33,909 nt of DNA from Emcibacter sp. (GTDB taxonomy: Bacteria; Pseudomonadota; Alphaproteobacteria; Sphingomonadales; Emcibacteraceae), in the NCBI GenBank assembly GCA_021741205.1, contig JAIOYI010000017.1, positions 1-33,909 of the forward strand, in the 5' to 3' direction. Shown here piece after piece: positions 8,461 to 16,747 of the stretch; the first letter of the stretch is position 1, and every line of letters begins with the position of its first letter. The notes beneath the pieces are model-generated. The model saw only the letters and a program-made list of their open reading frames with translations. It was not told the origin of the DNA and ran no database searches. The position numbers and the translations under genes were made by a program.

Positions 8461-10068
8461 ATGGCAAATTCTATTACGTCCGGAATGGTGAAAAATTTTA
8501 TGGGTCATTCGCCTGACTGGTATAAACTTACAATCATCGGATTTCTTATTTTGAACCCTGTTGTTTTGAGTGCATTAGGGTATGAATATGGCGGATATAT
8601 TGTTGGTTGGATGTTGGTGATTGAATTTATTTTCACATTGGCGATGGCATTGAAATGTTACCCTTTATTACCTGGTGGACTATTGGCCTTAGAGGCGATA
8701 TTTCTGAACCTAGCCTCGCCAGCCTTGGTAAGACATGAAGTAGAATTAGGCATGGAAGTAATTTTACTTTTGGTTTTTATGGTGGCGGGCATTTATTTTA
8801 TGCAAAAACTGTTGATGTTTGTTTTTACTAGGGTACTTTTAAACGTCAAATCAAAAGTTACATTATCATTCCTTTTTTGTTTGATTGCAGCTGTGTTATC
8901 TGCCTTTTTGGATGCCTTGACGGTCACAGCAGTCATTATCACGATAGCTGTTGGTTTTTATAGTATCTATCATAAGGCCGCATCAGGGGAATGGGGAGAT
9001 TATGCCCATGACCATTCTAATGATGATCATGTTGGCGACCTTCACAGAGAGGATCTTGATCAATTTAGATCATTCCTGTGCAGTCTTGTGATGCATGCCT
9101 TGGTAGGTACGGCCTTAGGAGGAGCTTGTACGCTTGTGGGAGAGCCGCAGAATGTTATTATTGGGGGCAGAGCTGGTTGGGATTTTGTCGAGTTCTTTTT
9201 GCGTATGTCTCCCGTAACATTGCCTGTATTGATTGTTGGGCTTGTCACTTGTATTATATTAGAGAAGAAAAAAATATTTGGCTATGGTGCCTCACTTCCA
9301 GACACTGTGCGTCGTATATTGGAAGAATTTGACGCCGAGGAAAGTGCTAAGCGGAATTATAAAGAAAAGGCATCACTGATAGCGCAGGTTGTGGTTGCCC
9401 TATGGCTTGTGTTTGCATTAATGTTTCATCTTGCGGCTGTTGGACTTATTGGGCTTTCTATTATTGTGTTGTTGACGACCTTTACGGGGGTAACAGAAGA
9501 GCACCAAATTGGTAAAGCATTTGAGGAAGCACTTCCGTTTACGGCGCTTCTTGTGGTTTTCTTTTCTGTTGTTGCGGTGATTGACAATCAGGATCTTTTT
9601 GGTGGTGTGATCCGTTATGTTCTTACTCTTAAAGGAACGGAACAGATTACGGGTTTTTATATTGCCAATGGCGTCTTGTCTGCTGTCAGTGATAATGTCT
9701 TTGTGGGAACGGTCTATATCTCAGAAGCCTTGAAGGCATTTGAAAACGGCGTTATTGACCGCAAGGTGTTTGAACTAATGGCGGTTGCCATTAATACAGG
9801 AACTAATATTCCATCGGTTGCAACGCCAAATGGTCAGGCTGCTTTTCTTTTCTTGTTAACGTCGGCCTTGGCACCATTGATTCGTCTGTCCTATATGAAG
9901 ATGGTTGTGATGGCTCTGCCCTATACAATTATCATGTCTATTACAGGATATATAACTGTTGCAACACTATTAACGCCCGCAACGGATATGATGTATGAGA
10001 GTGGTGTGTTGACGCATTATTCAGAATCTCAAATGAATAATAGTAAAGCCGAGGAAATGTCTCATTGA
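8461..10068 (+). CDS. nhaB: Na+/H+ antiporter NhaB
   Basis: Electrogenic sodium/proton antiporter of the inner membrane that expels sodium using the proton gradient. The 535-residue length and the opening [22 protein letters not shown] are typical of NhaB. The conserved core [33 protein letters not shown] and, in the second half, [16 protein letters not shown] with [19 protein letters not shown] are all present. Residues 180-200 form a cytosolic loop rich in His and Asp ([11 protein letters not shown]), which may sense pH, as expected of antiporters regulated by protons. The start ATG lies 13 bases after AAGAAAGG, rather far for a ribosome site. It has its own upstream region and is separated from the previous carrier by a terminator, so it is a separate unit. 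Confidence 0.93.
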   Translation: MANSITSGMVKNFMGHSPDWYKLTIIGFLILNPVVLSALGYEYGGYIVGWMLVIEFIFTLAMALKCYPLLPGGLLALEAIFLNLASPALVRHEVELGMEVILLLVFMVAGIYFMQKLLMFVFTRVLLNVKSKVTLSFLFCLIAAVLSAFLDALTVTAVIITIAVGFYSIYHKAASGEWGDYAHDHSNDDHVGDLHREDLDQFRSFLCSLVMHALVGTALGGACTLVGEPQNVIIGGRAGWDFVEFFLRMSPVTLPVLIVGLVTCIILEKKKIFGYGASLPDTVRRILEEFDAEESAKRNYKEKASLIAQVVVALWLVFALMFHLAAVGLIGLSIIVLLTTFTGVTEEHQIGKAFEEALPFTALLVVFFSVVAVIDNQDLFGGVIRYVLTLKGTEQITGFYIANGVLSAVSDNVFVGTVYISEALKAFENGVIDRKVFELMAVAINTGTNIPSVATPNGQAAFLFLLTSALAPLIRLSYMKMVVMALPYTIIMSITGYITVATLLTPATDMMYESGVLTHYSESQMNNSKAEEMSH

Positions 10069-10262
10069 GTTTTTTATGACTTAATTATTATAAGCTGTTT
10101 GTATATAATATAGATCAACTTAAAATATATCTTGAGTTTGGTTTTTATTCGATTAAATTAACTATATTAGAAAATTAAGAATGCCGTGTTTGTATCATAA
10201 CTAGAACTTGGTTAATTTGTATTTATATGTTAGTATGTTAGGAAATGCGAAAGTAATGGTTT

Positions 10263-10320
10263 CTCATGAAAAATAACGTGAGATAATAATTTAGTTAATA
10301 GTTATTATCTTGGTCATGAG
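10263..10320 (+). promoter_or_regulatory. Nested inverted repeats in the leader of the cold-shock gene
   Basis: The inner stem is AGATAATAA (10281-10289) with TTATTATCT (10302-10310), nine perfect pairs around a 12-base loop. The outer stem is CTCATGA (10263-10269) with TCATGAG (10314-10320), seven perfect pairs. The structure ends 26 bases before the AGGGGAGGG ribosome site. A candidate promoter (TTGGTT, 17 bases, TAGTAT, 10208-10236) would place it inside the mRNA leader. The AU-only inner stem would melt easily, which suits temperature-dependent expression, but a DNA operator is also possible. The rest of the 293-base AT-rich gap after nhaB shows nothing recognisable. Confidence 0.5.
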
Positions 10321-10361
10321 ATAAATAATTAAGCGGCTGATCAACTAGGGGAGGGTGTTTA

Positions 10362-10877
10362 GTGTCGTCTGTGAGTAATAGTATAAATCATTTTGACGAA
10401 GTTGATGGCGCCATCAAGTGGTTTGATTGTGCAAAAGGCTATGGGTTCATTGCCCCCAATGATGATAACGGCGATATTCTGGTTCATTTTTCAATCCTTA
10501 AAGATATTGGTCGGCGTATGTTGCCAGAAGGCGCATCTGTGAAATGTTTATGCGCCGATAGACCTAAGGGGCGCCAAGCCGTAAAAATTCTTGAGTATGA
10601 TCTTTCAACAGCGGTTGGTGTGGATATTGAGTCTAATCAAACATATATTATAGATTCTAGCGAAGATAATTCTGAATTTATTGCCGCAACCGTTAAATGG
10701 TTCAATAGAATTAGAGGATATGGATTTGTCAACTGTGGAGACGGTGGGCAGGATATCTTTGTCCATATGGAATTGTTACGTAAATATAATATTGATCATT
10801 TGGTTCCGGGTCAGCATGTCTCTGTTGTTGTGGAGAACGGGGAGCGTGGATTGATTGTTAAGTCTCTTCGGCTTTAG
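10362..10877 (+). CDS. Double cold-shock-domain protein
   Basis: 171-residue nucleic-acid-binding protein with two cold-shock (OB-fold) domains. The first, about residues 16-78, has GAIKWFDCAKGYGFIAP (RNP1) and DILVHFS (RNP2); the second, about residues 107-170, has ATVKWFNRIRGYGFVNC and DIFVHME. The acidic linker of some 28 residues is unstructured. Such two-domain CspD-like proteins are typical of alphaproteobacteria and act as RNA chaperones or in stationary phase. The start codon is GTG at 10362, set by a strong AGGGGAGGG site six to seven bases upstream. DUF192 follows 23 bases later, a conserved alphaproteobacterial pairing that suggests one transcript. Confidence 0.92.
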   Translation: MSSVSNSINHFDEVDGAIKWFDCAKGYGFIAPNDDNGDILVHFSILKDIGRRMLPEGASVKCLCADRPKGRQAVKILEYDLSTAVGVDIESNQTYIIDSSEDNSEFIAATVKWFNRIRGYGFVNCGDGGQDIFVHMELLRKYNIDHLVPGQHVSVVVENGERGLIVKSLRL

Positions 10878-10900
10878 TCTGACAGAATCCATGATTAAAG

Positions 10901-11416
10901 ATGGGTAAAATCTTGCCTTTAAAACATCGTTATAGGATTGGTTTTTTCCTTATTCTGCATATGTTATGTACAGGTATGGTATTTTGCCACGTGTCCTTTG
11001 CCACAGAAAAATTAGCGATAGAAAATTCTGAAATTTTTGAACATTCTCAACTGGCTATTGCATCAGGAGGGCGTGAATATCGATTCAATGTTGAAGTGGC
11101 AAAAAGCTATAGTGCAAGAGCACAAGGACTTATGTTTAGGCGTGAAATGCCCCAAACAAGTGGCATGCTGTTTCTTTTTGAGGGCAGTCAAGACGTTGCT
11201 ATGTGGATGAAAAATACCTATATATCCCTTGATATCATTTTTATGGATAGCAACGGAGTGATTGTTTATATCGCCAAATCCACCACGCCAGAGTCTCTTG
11301 ATATTATATCGCCTCAAAAACTTGTGAGTTCTGTGTTAGAGCTTAATGCGGGGATTACGGATCTGAAAAATATTAAAATAGGGGATAAAATAATCTATCC
11401 AGTCTTTCAAAAATAA
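10901..11416 (+). CDS. Exported DUF192 family protein
   Basis: 171-residue secreted or periplasmic protein. A basic start (KHRYR) and a hydrophobic stretch from residue 13 to about 33 form a signal peptide, with possible cleavage after SFA. The DUF192 domain fills the rest: YRFNVEVAKSYSARAQGLMFR, the near-invariant GMLFLFEGSQDVAMWMKNTYISLDIIFMD block, and the ending VLELNAGITDLKNIKIGDKI. Its function is not established. No strong ribosome site precedes the ATG, so it may depend on translational coupling with the cold-shock gene. Confidence 0.87.
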   Translation: MGKILPLKHRYRIGFFLILHMLCTGMVFCHVSFATEKLAIENSEIFEHSQLAIASGGREYRFNVEVAKSYSARAQGLMFRREMPQTSGMLFLFEGSQDVAMWMKNTYISLDIIFMDSNGVIVYIAKSTTPESLDIISPQKLVSSVLELNAGITDLKNIKIGDKIIYPVFQK

Positions 11417-11521
11417 TATGGTCTATATATAAATTTCAAAAAATATGCGGATAGTGCATAAATGCACTTGCCCTTGGGATGCGCTTCTTGTATTAAGCCT
11501 AGCACGTTGATTCAATTAAGT

Positions 11522-11598
11522 CGGGGAGTGGCGCAGCCTGGTAGCGCACCTGTTTTGGGTACAGGGGGTCGCAAGTTCGAATCTTGTCTCCCCGACCA
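11522..11598 (+). tRNA. tRNA-Pro (anticodon TGG)
   Basis: Full 77-base cloverleaf with encoded CCA. Acceptor CGGGGAG pairs with CTCCCCG, the D stem is GCGC/GCGC, the anticodon stem CCTGT/ACAGG encloses loop TTTGGGT with anticodon TGG, and the T arm is GCAAG-TTCGAAT-CTTGT. Followed by an intrinsic terminator. Confidence 0.97.
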
Positions 11599-11620
11599 TT
11601 AAATCGACTGATATAACAAT

Positions 11621-11656
11621 AAGCCACTTATGGGTATGCTCTAGGTGGCTTTTTTT
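11621..11656 (+). terminator. Rho-independent terminator after tRNA-Pro
   Basis: AAGCCAC (11621-11627) pairs with GTGGCTT (11645-11651), with a loop of about 17 bases that can pair further, and is followed by a run of T. It closes the tRNA-Pro unit. Confidence 0.85.
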
Positions 11657-11774
11657 GTTCTAGAAGGTTTGAACTGGAGAAAAGAGACATCAGGGAAATT
11701 TTTCACTTTCCCTTAAATCATCTTTGGGATACAAGACTATGAATGTTTATACAGATGAATGTTAGGTGAAAAAC

Positions 11775-12062
11775 ATGACGGCTCGTATTTATTGTCCAAC
11801 TAAGAGTGCAATGCAATCTGGTAAGAAAAATACCCATTCGTGGGTATTGGAAATTGTGGCGGAAAAGGGAAAAACACTTGACCCGTTGATGGGTTGGACT
11901 GGTTCATCTGATATGGAAAGCCAAATACACATGACCTTTTCTTCTAAGGATGATGCCGTTTCCTATGCCAAGCGCAATAAAATCGAATTTGAACTTGTGG
12001 AACCCAAAATACGAAAAAGAAAAATAAAGGCCTATGCTGATTCCTTCGCTTATCAAGGATAA
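11775..12062 (+). CDS. NDUFS4-like complex I accessory protein (ETC_C1 family)
   Basis: 95-residue homologue of the 18-kDa accessory subunit of mitochondrial NADH:ubiquinone oxidoreductase, known in bacteria mainly from alphaproteobacteria, where it binds the peripheral arm of complex I. Conserved pieces: ARIYCPTKSAMQSGKKNTHSW near the start, GWTGSSDMESQ in the middle, SKDDAVSYAKRNKIEFELVEP, and the C-terminal KAYADSFAY. I chose the ATG at 11775, six bases after AGGTG; an in-frame GTG at 11766 lies inside that ribosome site. It ends 25 bases before tRNA-Arg with no terminator between. The nuo operon is not in this window. Confidence 0.9.
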   Translation: MTARIYCPTKSAMQSGKKNTHSWVLEIVAEKGKTLDPLMGWTGSSDMESQIHMTFSSKDDAVSYAKRNKIEFELVEPKIRKRKIKAYADSFAYQG

Positions 12063-12087
12063 TCAAGACATAAGGTTAATACCAAGG

Positions 12088-12164
12088 GCGCCCGTAGCTC
12101 AGCAGGATAGAGCAACGGATTTCTAATCCGTAGGCCACAGGTTCGAATCCTGTCGGGCGCACCA
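12088..12164 (+). tRNA. tRNA-Arg (anticodon TCT)
   Basis: 77-base cloverleaf with encoded CCA. Acceptor GCGCCCG pairs with CGGGCGC, the anticodon stem ACGGA/TCCGT holds loop TTTCTAA with anticodon TCT (reads AGA/AGG), and the T arm is ACAGG-TTCGAAT-CCTGT. It lies between two protein genes, 25 and 40 bases away, without intervening terminators, so it is probably cut out of a longer transcript. Confidence 0.97.
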
Positions 12165-12204
12165 TTTTTCTAATAAAATATGACATAACGGGAAAGACAG
12201 AAAA

Positions 12205-12492
12205 ATGTCTGTAGACAATAGAACAGTTGCTAAAATAGCAAATTTGGCTCGTATTGCGGTCAAAGAAGATGAAATTGAACCATTGGTTGGGGAATTGAAT
12301 AATATCCTGAGCTGGATTGAACAATTATCAGAAGTAAATACGGACGGTGTTGCACCCATGACCAGTGTAGTAGAGGTTGATCTTCCTTGGCGGGCTGATA
12401 AGGTTACGGACGGTGGATACCGTGACGATATTCTGGCCAATGCTCCCCATGCGGAACACGGCTTTTTCACTGTTCCCAAAGTAATCGAATAG
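12205..12492 (+). CDS. gatC: Asp/Glu-tRNA amidotransferase subunit C
   Basis: 95-residue small subunit that wraps around and stabilises GatA within the GatCAB amidotransferase. Typical features: an N-terminal [19 protein letters not shown] helix, [23 protein letters not shown], and the C-terminal [22 protein letters not shown], the normal ending of the family. The ATG is preceded by GGAAAG. First of three genes in order C-A-B, with a few bases or none between them. Confidence 0.96.
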   Translation: MSVDNRTVAKIANLARIAVKEDEIEPLVGELNNILSWIEQLSEVNTDGVAPMTSVVEVDLPWRADKVTDGGYRDDILANAPHAEHGFFTVPKVIE

Positions 12493-12501
12493 GATATGAG
12501 C

Positions 12502-14001
12502 ATGACAGAATTAACAAAGCTCACTCTTTCTGATGCCAGAGATGGATTATCCAAAGGCGATTTTACTTCCCGTGAACTCACTGAGCAGCATTTGACGGCC
12601 ATGGAACAGGGACGGGAGCTGAATAGCTATATTGTGGAAACTGCGGATATTGCGCTAGAGATGGCTGATGAGGCGGATAAGCGTATCAAGGCTGGCAGCG
12701 CAACAGGTATGACTGGAATTCCCATTGCTATTAAAGACCTTTTTTGTACCAAAAATGTGCATAGCTGTTCGGCAAGCCATATTTTGAATGGATTTAAGCC
12801 AAGATATGAGTCAACCGTTACCAGTAACTTGTGGCAAGATGGCGCTGTCATGTTGGGTAAAACCAACATGGATGAATTTGCCATGGGATCATCCAATGAG
12901 ACCAGTTATTATGGATCTGTGAAAAGTCCTTGGCGTGCGGTGAAGGCTGATGGAAGTCTTGAGACAAAGGATTATGTCCCTGGTGGTTCATCAGGCGGAT
13001 CTGTGACTGCTGTTGCGGGTGATATGGCACTTGCGGCAACAGGAACCGATACGGGCGGATCTATTCGTCAACCTGCGGCCTTTACGGGTCTTGTGGGGCT
13101 TAAACCCACTTATGGTCGGTGTTCTCGTTGGGGGATGATTTCATTTGCTTCCTCCTTGGATCAAGCGGGACCCATTACTAAAACCGTGCGGGATGCTGCC
13201 ATTATGATGGAAAGTATGGCGAGCCATGATGCAAAAGACAGTACATCGGTTAAACGGATTGTTCCTAATTATGAACATGCTCTAACGGGTGATATTCGGG
13301 GTATGAAGATTGGTATTCCTAAAGAATATCGTATGGACGGCATGCCAGAAGAGATTGAAAAACTTTGGCAACAGGGCATTGAATGGATGAAGGCTGCGGG
13401 GGCAGAAATTATTGACATTAGCCTGCCGCATACCAAATATGCCTTGCCCACTTATTATATTGTGGCGCCAGCCGAGGCATCGTCCAACCTTGCCCGTTAT
13501 GACGGGGTGAAATATGGTCTTAGAGTTGAAGGCAATAGCCTTGATGATATGTATAAAAATACCCGTAGGGAGGGTTTCGGTGCCGAAGTAAGACGTCGTA
13601 TATTGATTGGAACTTACGTGTTGTCGGCGGGATATTATGATGCCTATTATCTGAAGGCTCAAAAAGTACGCACGCTTATTGCGCAAGATTTTGCCAAGGC
13701 CTACGAAAAGGTTGATGTTATATTGACGCCCACGGCACCCAGTGCCGCCTTTGCCTTGGGTGAAAAAATGAATGATCCTATTGCGATGTATTTAAATGAT
13801 GTCTTTACCGTTCCGGCAAGTCTCGCAGGATTACCAGCGATTTCGGTTCCGGCTGGATTAAGCCGTGAAAAAATGCCTCTTGGATTACAACTCATAGGAC
13901 AAGCCTTTGATGAGGAAACAGTGCTTCGGGTGGGGCAGGTTATGGAACATGCGGCGCATTTTACGGCAAAACCAAAAATATGGTGGGGAGCAAAATCATG
14001 A
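12502..14001 (+). CDS. gatA: Asp/Glu-tRNA amidotransferase subunit A (amidase)
   Basis: About 500-residue amidase that hydrolyses glutamine and channels ammonia to GatB. The amidase signature is complete: catalytic Lys in [10 protein letters not shown], and the Ser pair in [15 protein letters not shown] followed by [15 protein letters not shown], giving the Ser-cisSer-Lys triad; [15 protein letters not shown] follows. Two close in-frame ATGs exist, at 12496 and 12502. I favour 12502 (MTELTKLTL) because the AGGA at 12491-12494 is then at a working distance. Its TGA stop overlaps the gatB start in ATGA, so the two are translationally coupled. Confidence 0.96.
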   Translation: MTELTKLTLSDARDGLSKGDFTSRELTEQHLTAMEQGRELNSYIVETADIALEMADEADKRIKAGSATGMTGIPIAIKDLFCTKNVHSCSASHILNGFKPRYESTVTSNLWQDGAVMLGKTNMDEFAMGSSNETSYYGSVKSPWRAVKADGSLETKDYVPGGSSGGSVTAVAGDMALAATGTDTGGSIRQPAAFTGLVGLKPTYGRCSRWGMISFASSLDQAGPITKTVRDAAIMMESMASHDAKDSTSVKRIVPNYEHALTGDIRGMKIGIPKEYRMDGMPEEIEKLWQQGIEWMKAAGAEIIDISLPHTKYALPTYYIVAPAEASSNLARYDGVKYGLRVEGNSLDDMYKNTRREGFGAEVRRRILIGTYVLSAGYYDAYYLKAQKVRTLIAQDFAKAYEKVDVILTPTAPSAAFALGEKMNDPIAMYLNDVFTVPASLAGLPAISVPAGLSREKMPLGLQLIGQAFDEETVLRVGQVMEHAAHFTAKPKIWWGAKS

Positions 14002-15494
14002 CAAACTTTGTTCCAAAATATATTCAAGGAGCGACCGGTGACTGGGAAGTTGTTATCGGGCTTGAAATTCATGCGCAGGTATTATCAGAATCAAAATTAT
14101 TCTCTGGCTCATCCACAAAATTCGGCTCTGAGCCAAATACACAAGTGAGTTTTGTCTGTAGCGCTATGCCGGGTATGTTGCCCGTGATCAACGAGGAATG
14201 TATCCGTCAGGCGATCAGGACAGGTCTTGCTATGGGTTGTAAGATTAACTTACGCTCAGTATTTGACCGTAAGAATTATTTTTATGCGGATTTGCCACAA
14301 GGCTACCAGATTTCCCAGTTTAAAGACCCAATCGTAGGCGAGGGAGAGATTGTTGTTGATTTGGAAGATGGCACGACAAAGACCATTGGTGTGGAACGTC
14401 TGCATCTGGAGCAGGATGCAGGAAAATCTATGCATGATCAGCATCCAACCCAAACTTATGTGGATTTGAATCGGTCTGGGGTTGCTCTGATGGAAATCGT
14501 TTCCAAACCCGATATGCGCAGTGCCGAAGAGGCGGGTGCCTATTTCCGCAAGATACGCACGCTAGTACGCTATGCGGGAACTTGTGACGGTAATATGGAT
14601 CAGGGGTCTATGCGGGCGGACGTCAATGTTTCAGTGCGTCGTCCTGGTGCGGAATTTGGTACCCGTACGGAAACAAAAAATGTCAACTCTGTGCGTTTTA
14701 TGATGCAAGTTATTGAATTTGAAACAAGACGCCAGATTGATATTTTGGAAGATGGTGGTGTTATTTTTCAAGAAACCCGTCAGTTCGATCCAGCAACGGG
14801 TACCACAAGTGGCCTGCGGTCCAAGGAAGAGGCACATGATTATCGTTATTTTCCAGACCCTGACCTACTTCCTTTGGAATTTAGTCAGGAATTTGTGGAT
14901 GATTTAGCAAAAAAATTACCAGAATTACCTGATGTAAAGAGGCGGCGGTTTATTCATGATCTGGGTATAACAGAATATAATGCCGCCGTATTGGTTGCGG
15001 AAAAGGAAAATGCTGATTATTTTGAAGAACTTCTTAATGCCTTAGAGAAAAAAACAGGAAAGGAAAAGAAGGTTTTTGCCACGCAAGCCGCAAATTGGGT
15101 TATTGGGGATTTGTTTGGTGCTCTGAAAAAAGCCGGTAAGACCATTACTGATAGCCCGATTACGGTTTTGGATGGGGCAGAACTTCTTGCACTTCAGATT
15201 GATGGGACAATATCAGGCAGAATTGCCAAGGACGTTTTTGAGATCATGCTGGAAACTGGTCATGGCCCAGAAAAAATTGTGGAAGAAAAGGGCTTGAAGC
15301 AGGTGTCTGATACGGGTGCCATAGAAAGTATAATTGATCAAGTTCTTGCCGAGAATCAAAGTGAAGTTGAGATGTATCGCGGCGGAAAAGATAAATTATT
15401 TGGTTTTTTTGTGGGACAGACCATGAAAAAAACCCAAGGTAAGGCCAACCCTCAAGTGGTAAATCAGCTTTTGAGGTCAAAACTTGATCTATAA
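13998..15494 (+). CDS. gatB: Asp/Glu-tRNA amidotransferase subunit B
   Basis: 498-residue subunit that binds the misacylated tRNA, activates the side-chain carboxyl with ATP and adds ammonia. Diagnostic regions: [20 protein letters not shown] near the start, [24 protein letters not shown] (metal and transamidation site), [18 protein letters not shown] and [20 protein letters not shown]. The C-terminal YqeY-like tail that contacts tRNA ends [16 protein letters not shown] chose the ATG at 13998 in the ATGA overlap with gatA, 7-8 bases after GGGGAG; upstream codons from 13980 belong to gatA. A complete GatCAB suggests that Gln-tRNA, and perhaps Asn-tRNA, is made indirectly. A terminator follows. 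Confidence 0.97.
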   Translation: MTNFVPKYIQGATGDWEVVIGLEIHAQVLSESKLFSGSSTKFGSEPNTQVSFVCSAMPGMLPVINEECIRQAIRTGLAMGCKINLRSVFDRKNYFYADLPQGYQISQFKDPIVGEGEIVVDLEDGTTKTIGVERLHLEQDAGKSMHDQHPTQTYVDLNRSGVALMEIVSKPDMRSAEEAGAYFRKIRTLVRYAGTCDGNMDQGSMRADVNVSVRRPGAEFGTRTETKNVNSVRFMMQVIEFETRRQIDILEDGGVIFQETRQFDPATGTTSGLRSKEEAHDYRYFPDPDLLPLEFSQEFVDDLAKKLPELPDVKRRRFIHDLGITEYNAAVLVAEKENADYFEELLNALEKKTGKEKKVFATQAANWVIGDLFGALKKAGKTITDSPITVLDGAELLALQIDGTISGRIAKDVFEIMLETGHGPEKIVEEKGLKQVSDTGAIESIIDQVLAENQSEVEMYRGGKDKLFGFFVGQTMKKTQGKANPQVVNQLLRSKLDL

Positions 15495-15520
15495 AGTTGT
15501 TGAGAGGGATTGTTTTGCAA

Positions 15521-15548
15521 GAGGCTGGGTTTTCCAGCCTTTTCTTTT
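15521..15548 (+). terminator. Rho-independent terminator of gatCAB
   Basis: AGGCTGG (15522-15528) pairs with CCAGCCT (15534-15540) over a five-base loop and is followed by TTTCTTTT. It starts 28 bases past the gatB stop. Confidence 0.9.
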
Positions 15549-15647
15549 GCTACATCTATTTGCTATTGGTTTGCATATATTGTAATATGCTGATTGAAAG
15601 ATATACGATGTATCTTTTTTCACAATATTATGAGGTAGGGGTAAAAT

Positions 15648-15944
15648 ATGTCTATAATTGAATTAAAAAAAATTATGTTAATATCTTCAGTATCATTGGT
15701 TGCGGCCTTTGGGCTTTCTGCTTGTGGGGAAGATAAATCAGCTACACCTGCCGCTTCTGTAGTAGAAGAACCTGCTGCGGATGCTGAGGGAATGGCTGAA
15801 CCCACAGTCATGGATGAGGCTGTGGACGCTGTTGAAGAAAAAGCGGATGAAATGATGGATAGCATGAAAGAAGAAGGTGCTGATGCCATGGATGAAGTCC
15901 AAGACAAAGCCGAAGAAGAACTCAATAAACATATGCCAGAATAA
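15648..15944 (+). CDS. Small acidic lipoprotein of unknown function
   Basis: 98-residue predicted lipoprotein. A charged start, a hydrophobic stretch (LISSVSLVAAFG) and the lipobox LSAC at residues 24-27 indicate lipid attachment after cleavage. The mature part is only about 70 residues, with no aromatic residue, rich in Ala, Glu and Asp, and predicted to be a low-complexity helix or coiled coil in its second half (EKADEMMDSMKEEGADAMDEVQDKAEEEL). An AGGGG ribosome site precedes the ATG. I do not recognise a family; such proteins can be envelope spacers. It follows the gatB terminator and is probably transcribed alone. Confidence 0.75.
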   Translation: MSIIELKKIMLISSVSLVAAFGLSACGEDKSATPAASVVEEPAADAEGMAEPTVMDEAVDAVEEKADEMMDSMKEEGADAMDEVQDKAEEELNKHMPE

Positions 15945-15960
15945 GCATATATATAGTTAA

Positions 15961-15999
15961 CACGCAGAGAAAATTGTTATTAATAATTATCTCTGCGTG
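15961..15999. repeat. Perfect ten-pair inverted repeat after the lipoprotein gene
   Basis: CACGCAGAGA (15961-15970) pairs with TCTCTGCGTG (15990-15999) over a 19-base AT-rich loop, 16 bases after the stop. No T-run follows on the plus strand, so it may be a 3'-stabilising hairpin or an inefficient terminator. Confidence 0.6.
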
Positions 16000-16058
16000 G
16001 ATAAAATATTAAGTAAAATCAATTAGTTATAATTTATTTATTGTCGTTAACTATTAAT

Positions 16059-16109
16059 TTACTAAAATTGTCGCACTCTCTATGCATAGACAAATAATAT
16101 GTTTAGTAA
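16059..16109. promoter_or_regulatory. Nested palindromes upstream of the Sel1 gene
   Basis: Outer arms TTACTAAA (16059-16066) and TTTAGTAA (16102-16109), middle arms TTGTC (16068-16072) and GACAA (16089-16093), and a central ten-base palindrome CTATGCATAG (16080-16089) all lie within 51 bases ahead of the ribosome site of the next gene. This could be a repressor region or a leader-RNA fold. The outer and middle arms are AT-rich, so part may be chance. Confidence 0.4.
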
Positions 16110-16143
16110 TTTTAATTAGAAAATAGGGACAAGGAGTAATATA

Positions 16144-16413
16144 ATGGGACAAGTTGATTTTTCATATATAGAAGATCGTATTGTGCAGGCTGAATCTGGA
16201 GCTAAAGAAGCATTTTATGATTTAGGCTTGATCTATTCTACGGGGCAAGGCGTTGATCAGAATTATATAGAAGCCCATAAATGGTTTAATTTGGCGGCTA
16301 TATACGGCATGAAGAATGCGCAGATTGATCGTGCCGAAATTGCAGAAGACATGTCAAATAGTGAAATTTCTGTTGCACAACGCATGGCACGGGAATGGAT
16401 GGCAACCCATTGA
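16144..16413 (+). CDS. Small Sel1-like repeat protein
   Basis: 89-residue soluble protein with one clear Sel1-like (TPR-related) repeat, AFYDLGLIYSTGQGVDQNYIEAHKWFNLAAIYG, about residues 24-57. A degenerate helical stretch ending in AQRMAREWMATH follows. Sel1 repeats mediate protein-protein contacts; a single-repeat protein of this size is probably an adaptor, but no partner can be inferred. There is no signal peptide. AAGGAG stands six bases before the ATG. The gene is isolated, between the lipoprotein gene and tRNA-Ser. Confidence 0.82.
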   Translation: MGQVDFSYIEDRIVQAESGAKEAFYDLGLIYSTGQGVDQNYIEAHKWFNLAAIYGMKNAQIDRAEIAEDMSNSEISVAQRMAREWMATH

Positions 16414-16582
16414 TTTGTAAATTTATTTACCGATAGAAAAATAAAAATTTCTTGTGGTACATTTATGGTCTATGAGCCTTTATCGCAAGTATAATTATAT
16501 AATATGGTGCAATTCCGCCACTTTCTCATTTTTATTCAAAAATCCTTTGACAGTGCTGCCTTTACTAACTAAAAACGGCGGC

Positions 16583-16672
16583 GGAGAGGTGGCTGAGTGG
16601 TCGAAAGCGGCACCCTGCTAAGGTGTTATACGGGTAACTGTATCGAGGGTTCGAATCCCTTCCTCTCCGCCA
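16583..16672 (+). tRNA. tRNA-Ser (anticodon GCT)
   Basis: 90-base class II tRNA with encoded CCA. Acceptor GGAGAGG pairs with CCTCTCC, the anticodon loop CTGCTAA carries GCT (reads AGC/AGU), a long variable arm (TTATACGGGTAACTGTAT) follows as expected for serine, and the T arm is GAGGG-TTCGAAT-CCCTT. A terminator lies ten bases downstream. Confidence 0.97.
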
Positions 16673-16682
16673 TTAAACCAAG

Positions 16683-16713
16683 AGCTAGACCTCGTGTCTG
16701 GCTTTTTGTTTTT
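16683..16713 (+). terminator. Rho-independent terminator after tRNA-Ser
   Basis: AGCTAGAC (16683-16690) pairs with GTCTGGCT (16696-16703), one G-U pair, over a five-base loop, followed by TTTTGTTTTT. It separates the tRNA from the convergent ThDP-enzyme gene. Confidence 0.9.
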
Positions 16714-16747
16714 AAGACGAATATCACGTCATAAATTCTTATAATGA

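Noticed and set aside
12076..12602. Minus-strand frames ending in the GFEPVAYG and ARQDSNLWPTD type sequences
   Set aside because: They read antisense through tRNA-Arg and gatC/gatA. These peptide strings are known artefacts of antisense tRNA translation.
13282..14072. Minus-strand frames of 123 and 134 codons within gatA
   Set aside because: Shadows of gatA: the plus-strand gene is complete and conserved throughout.
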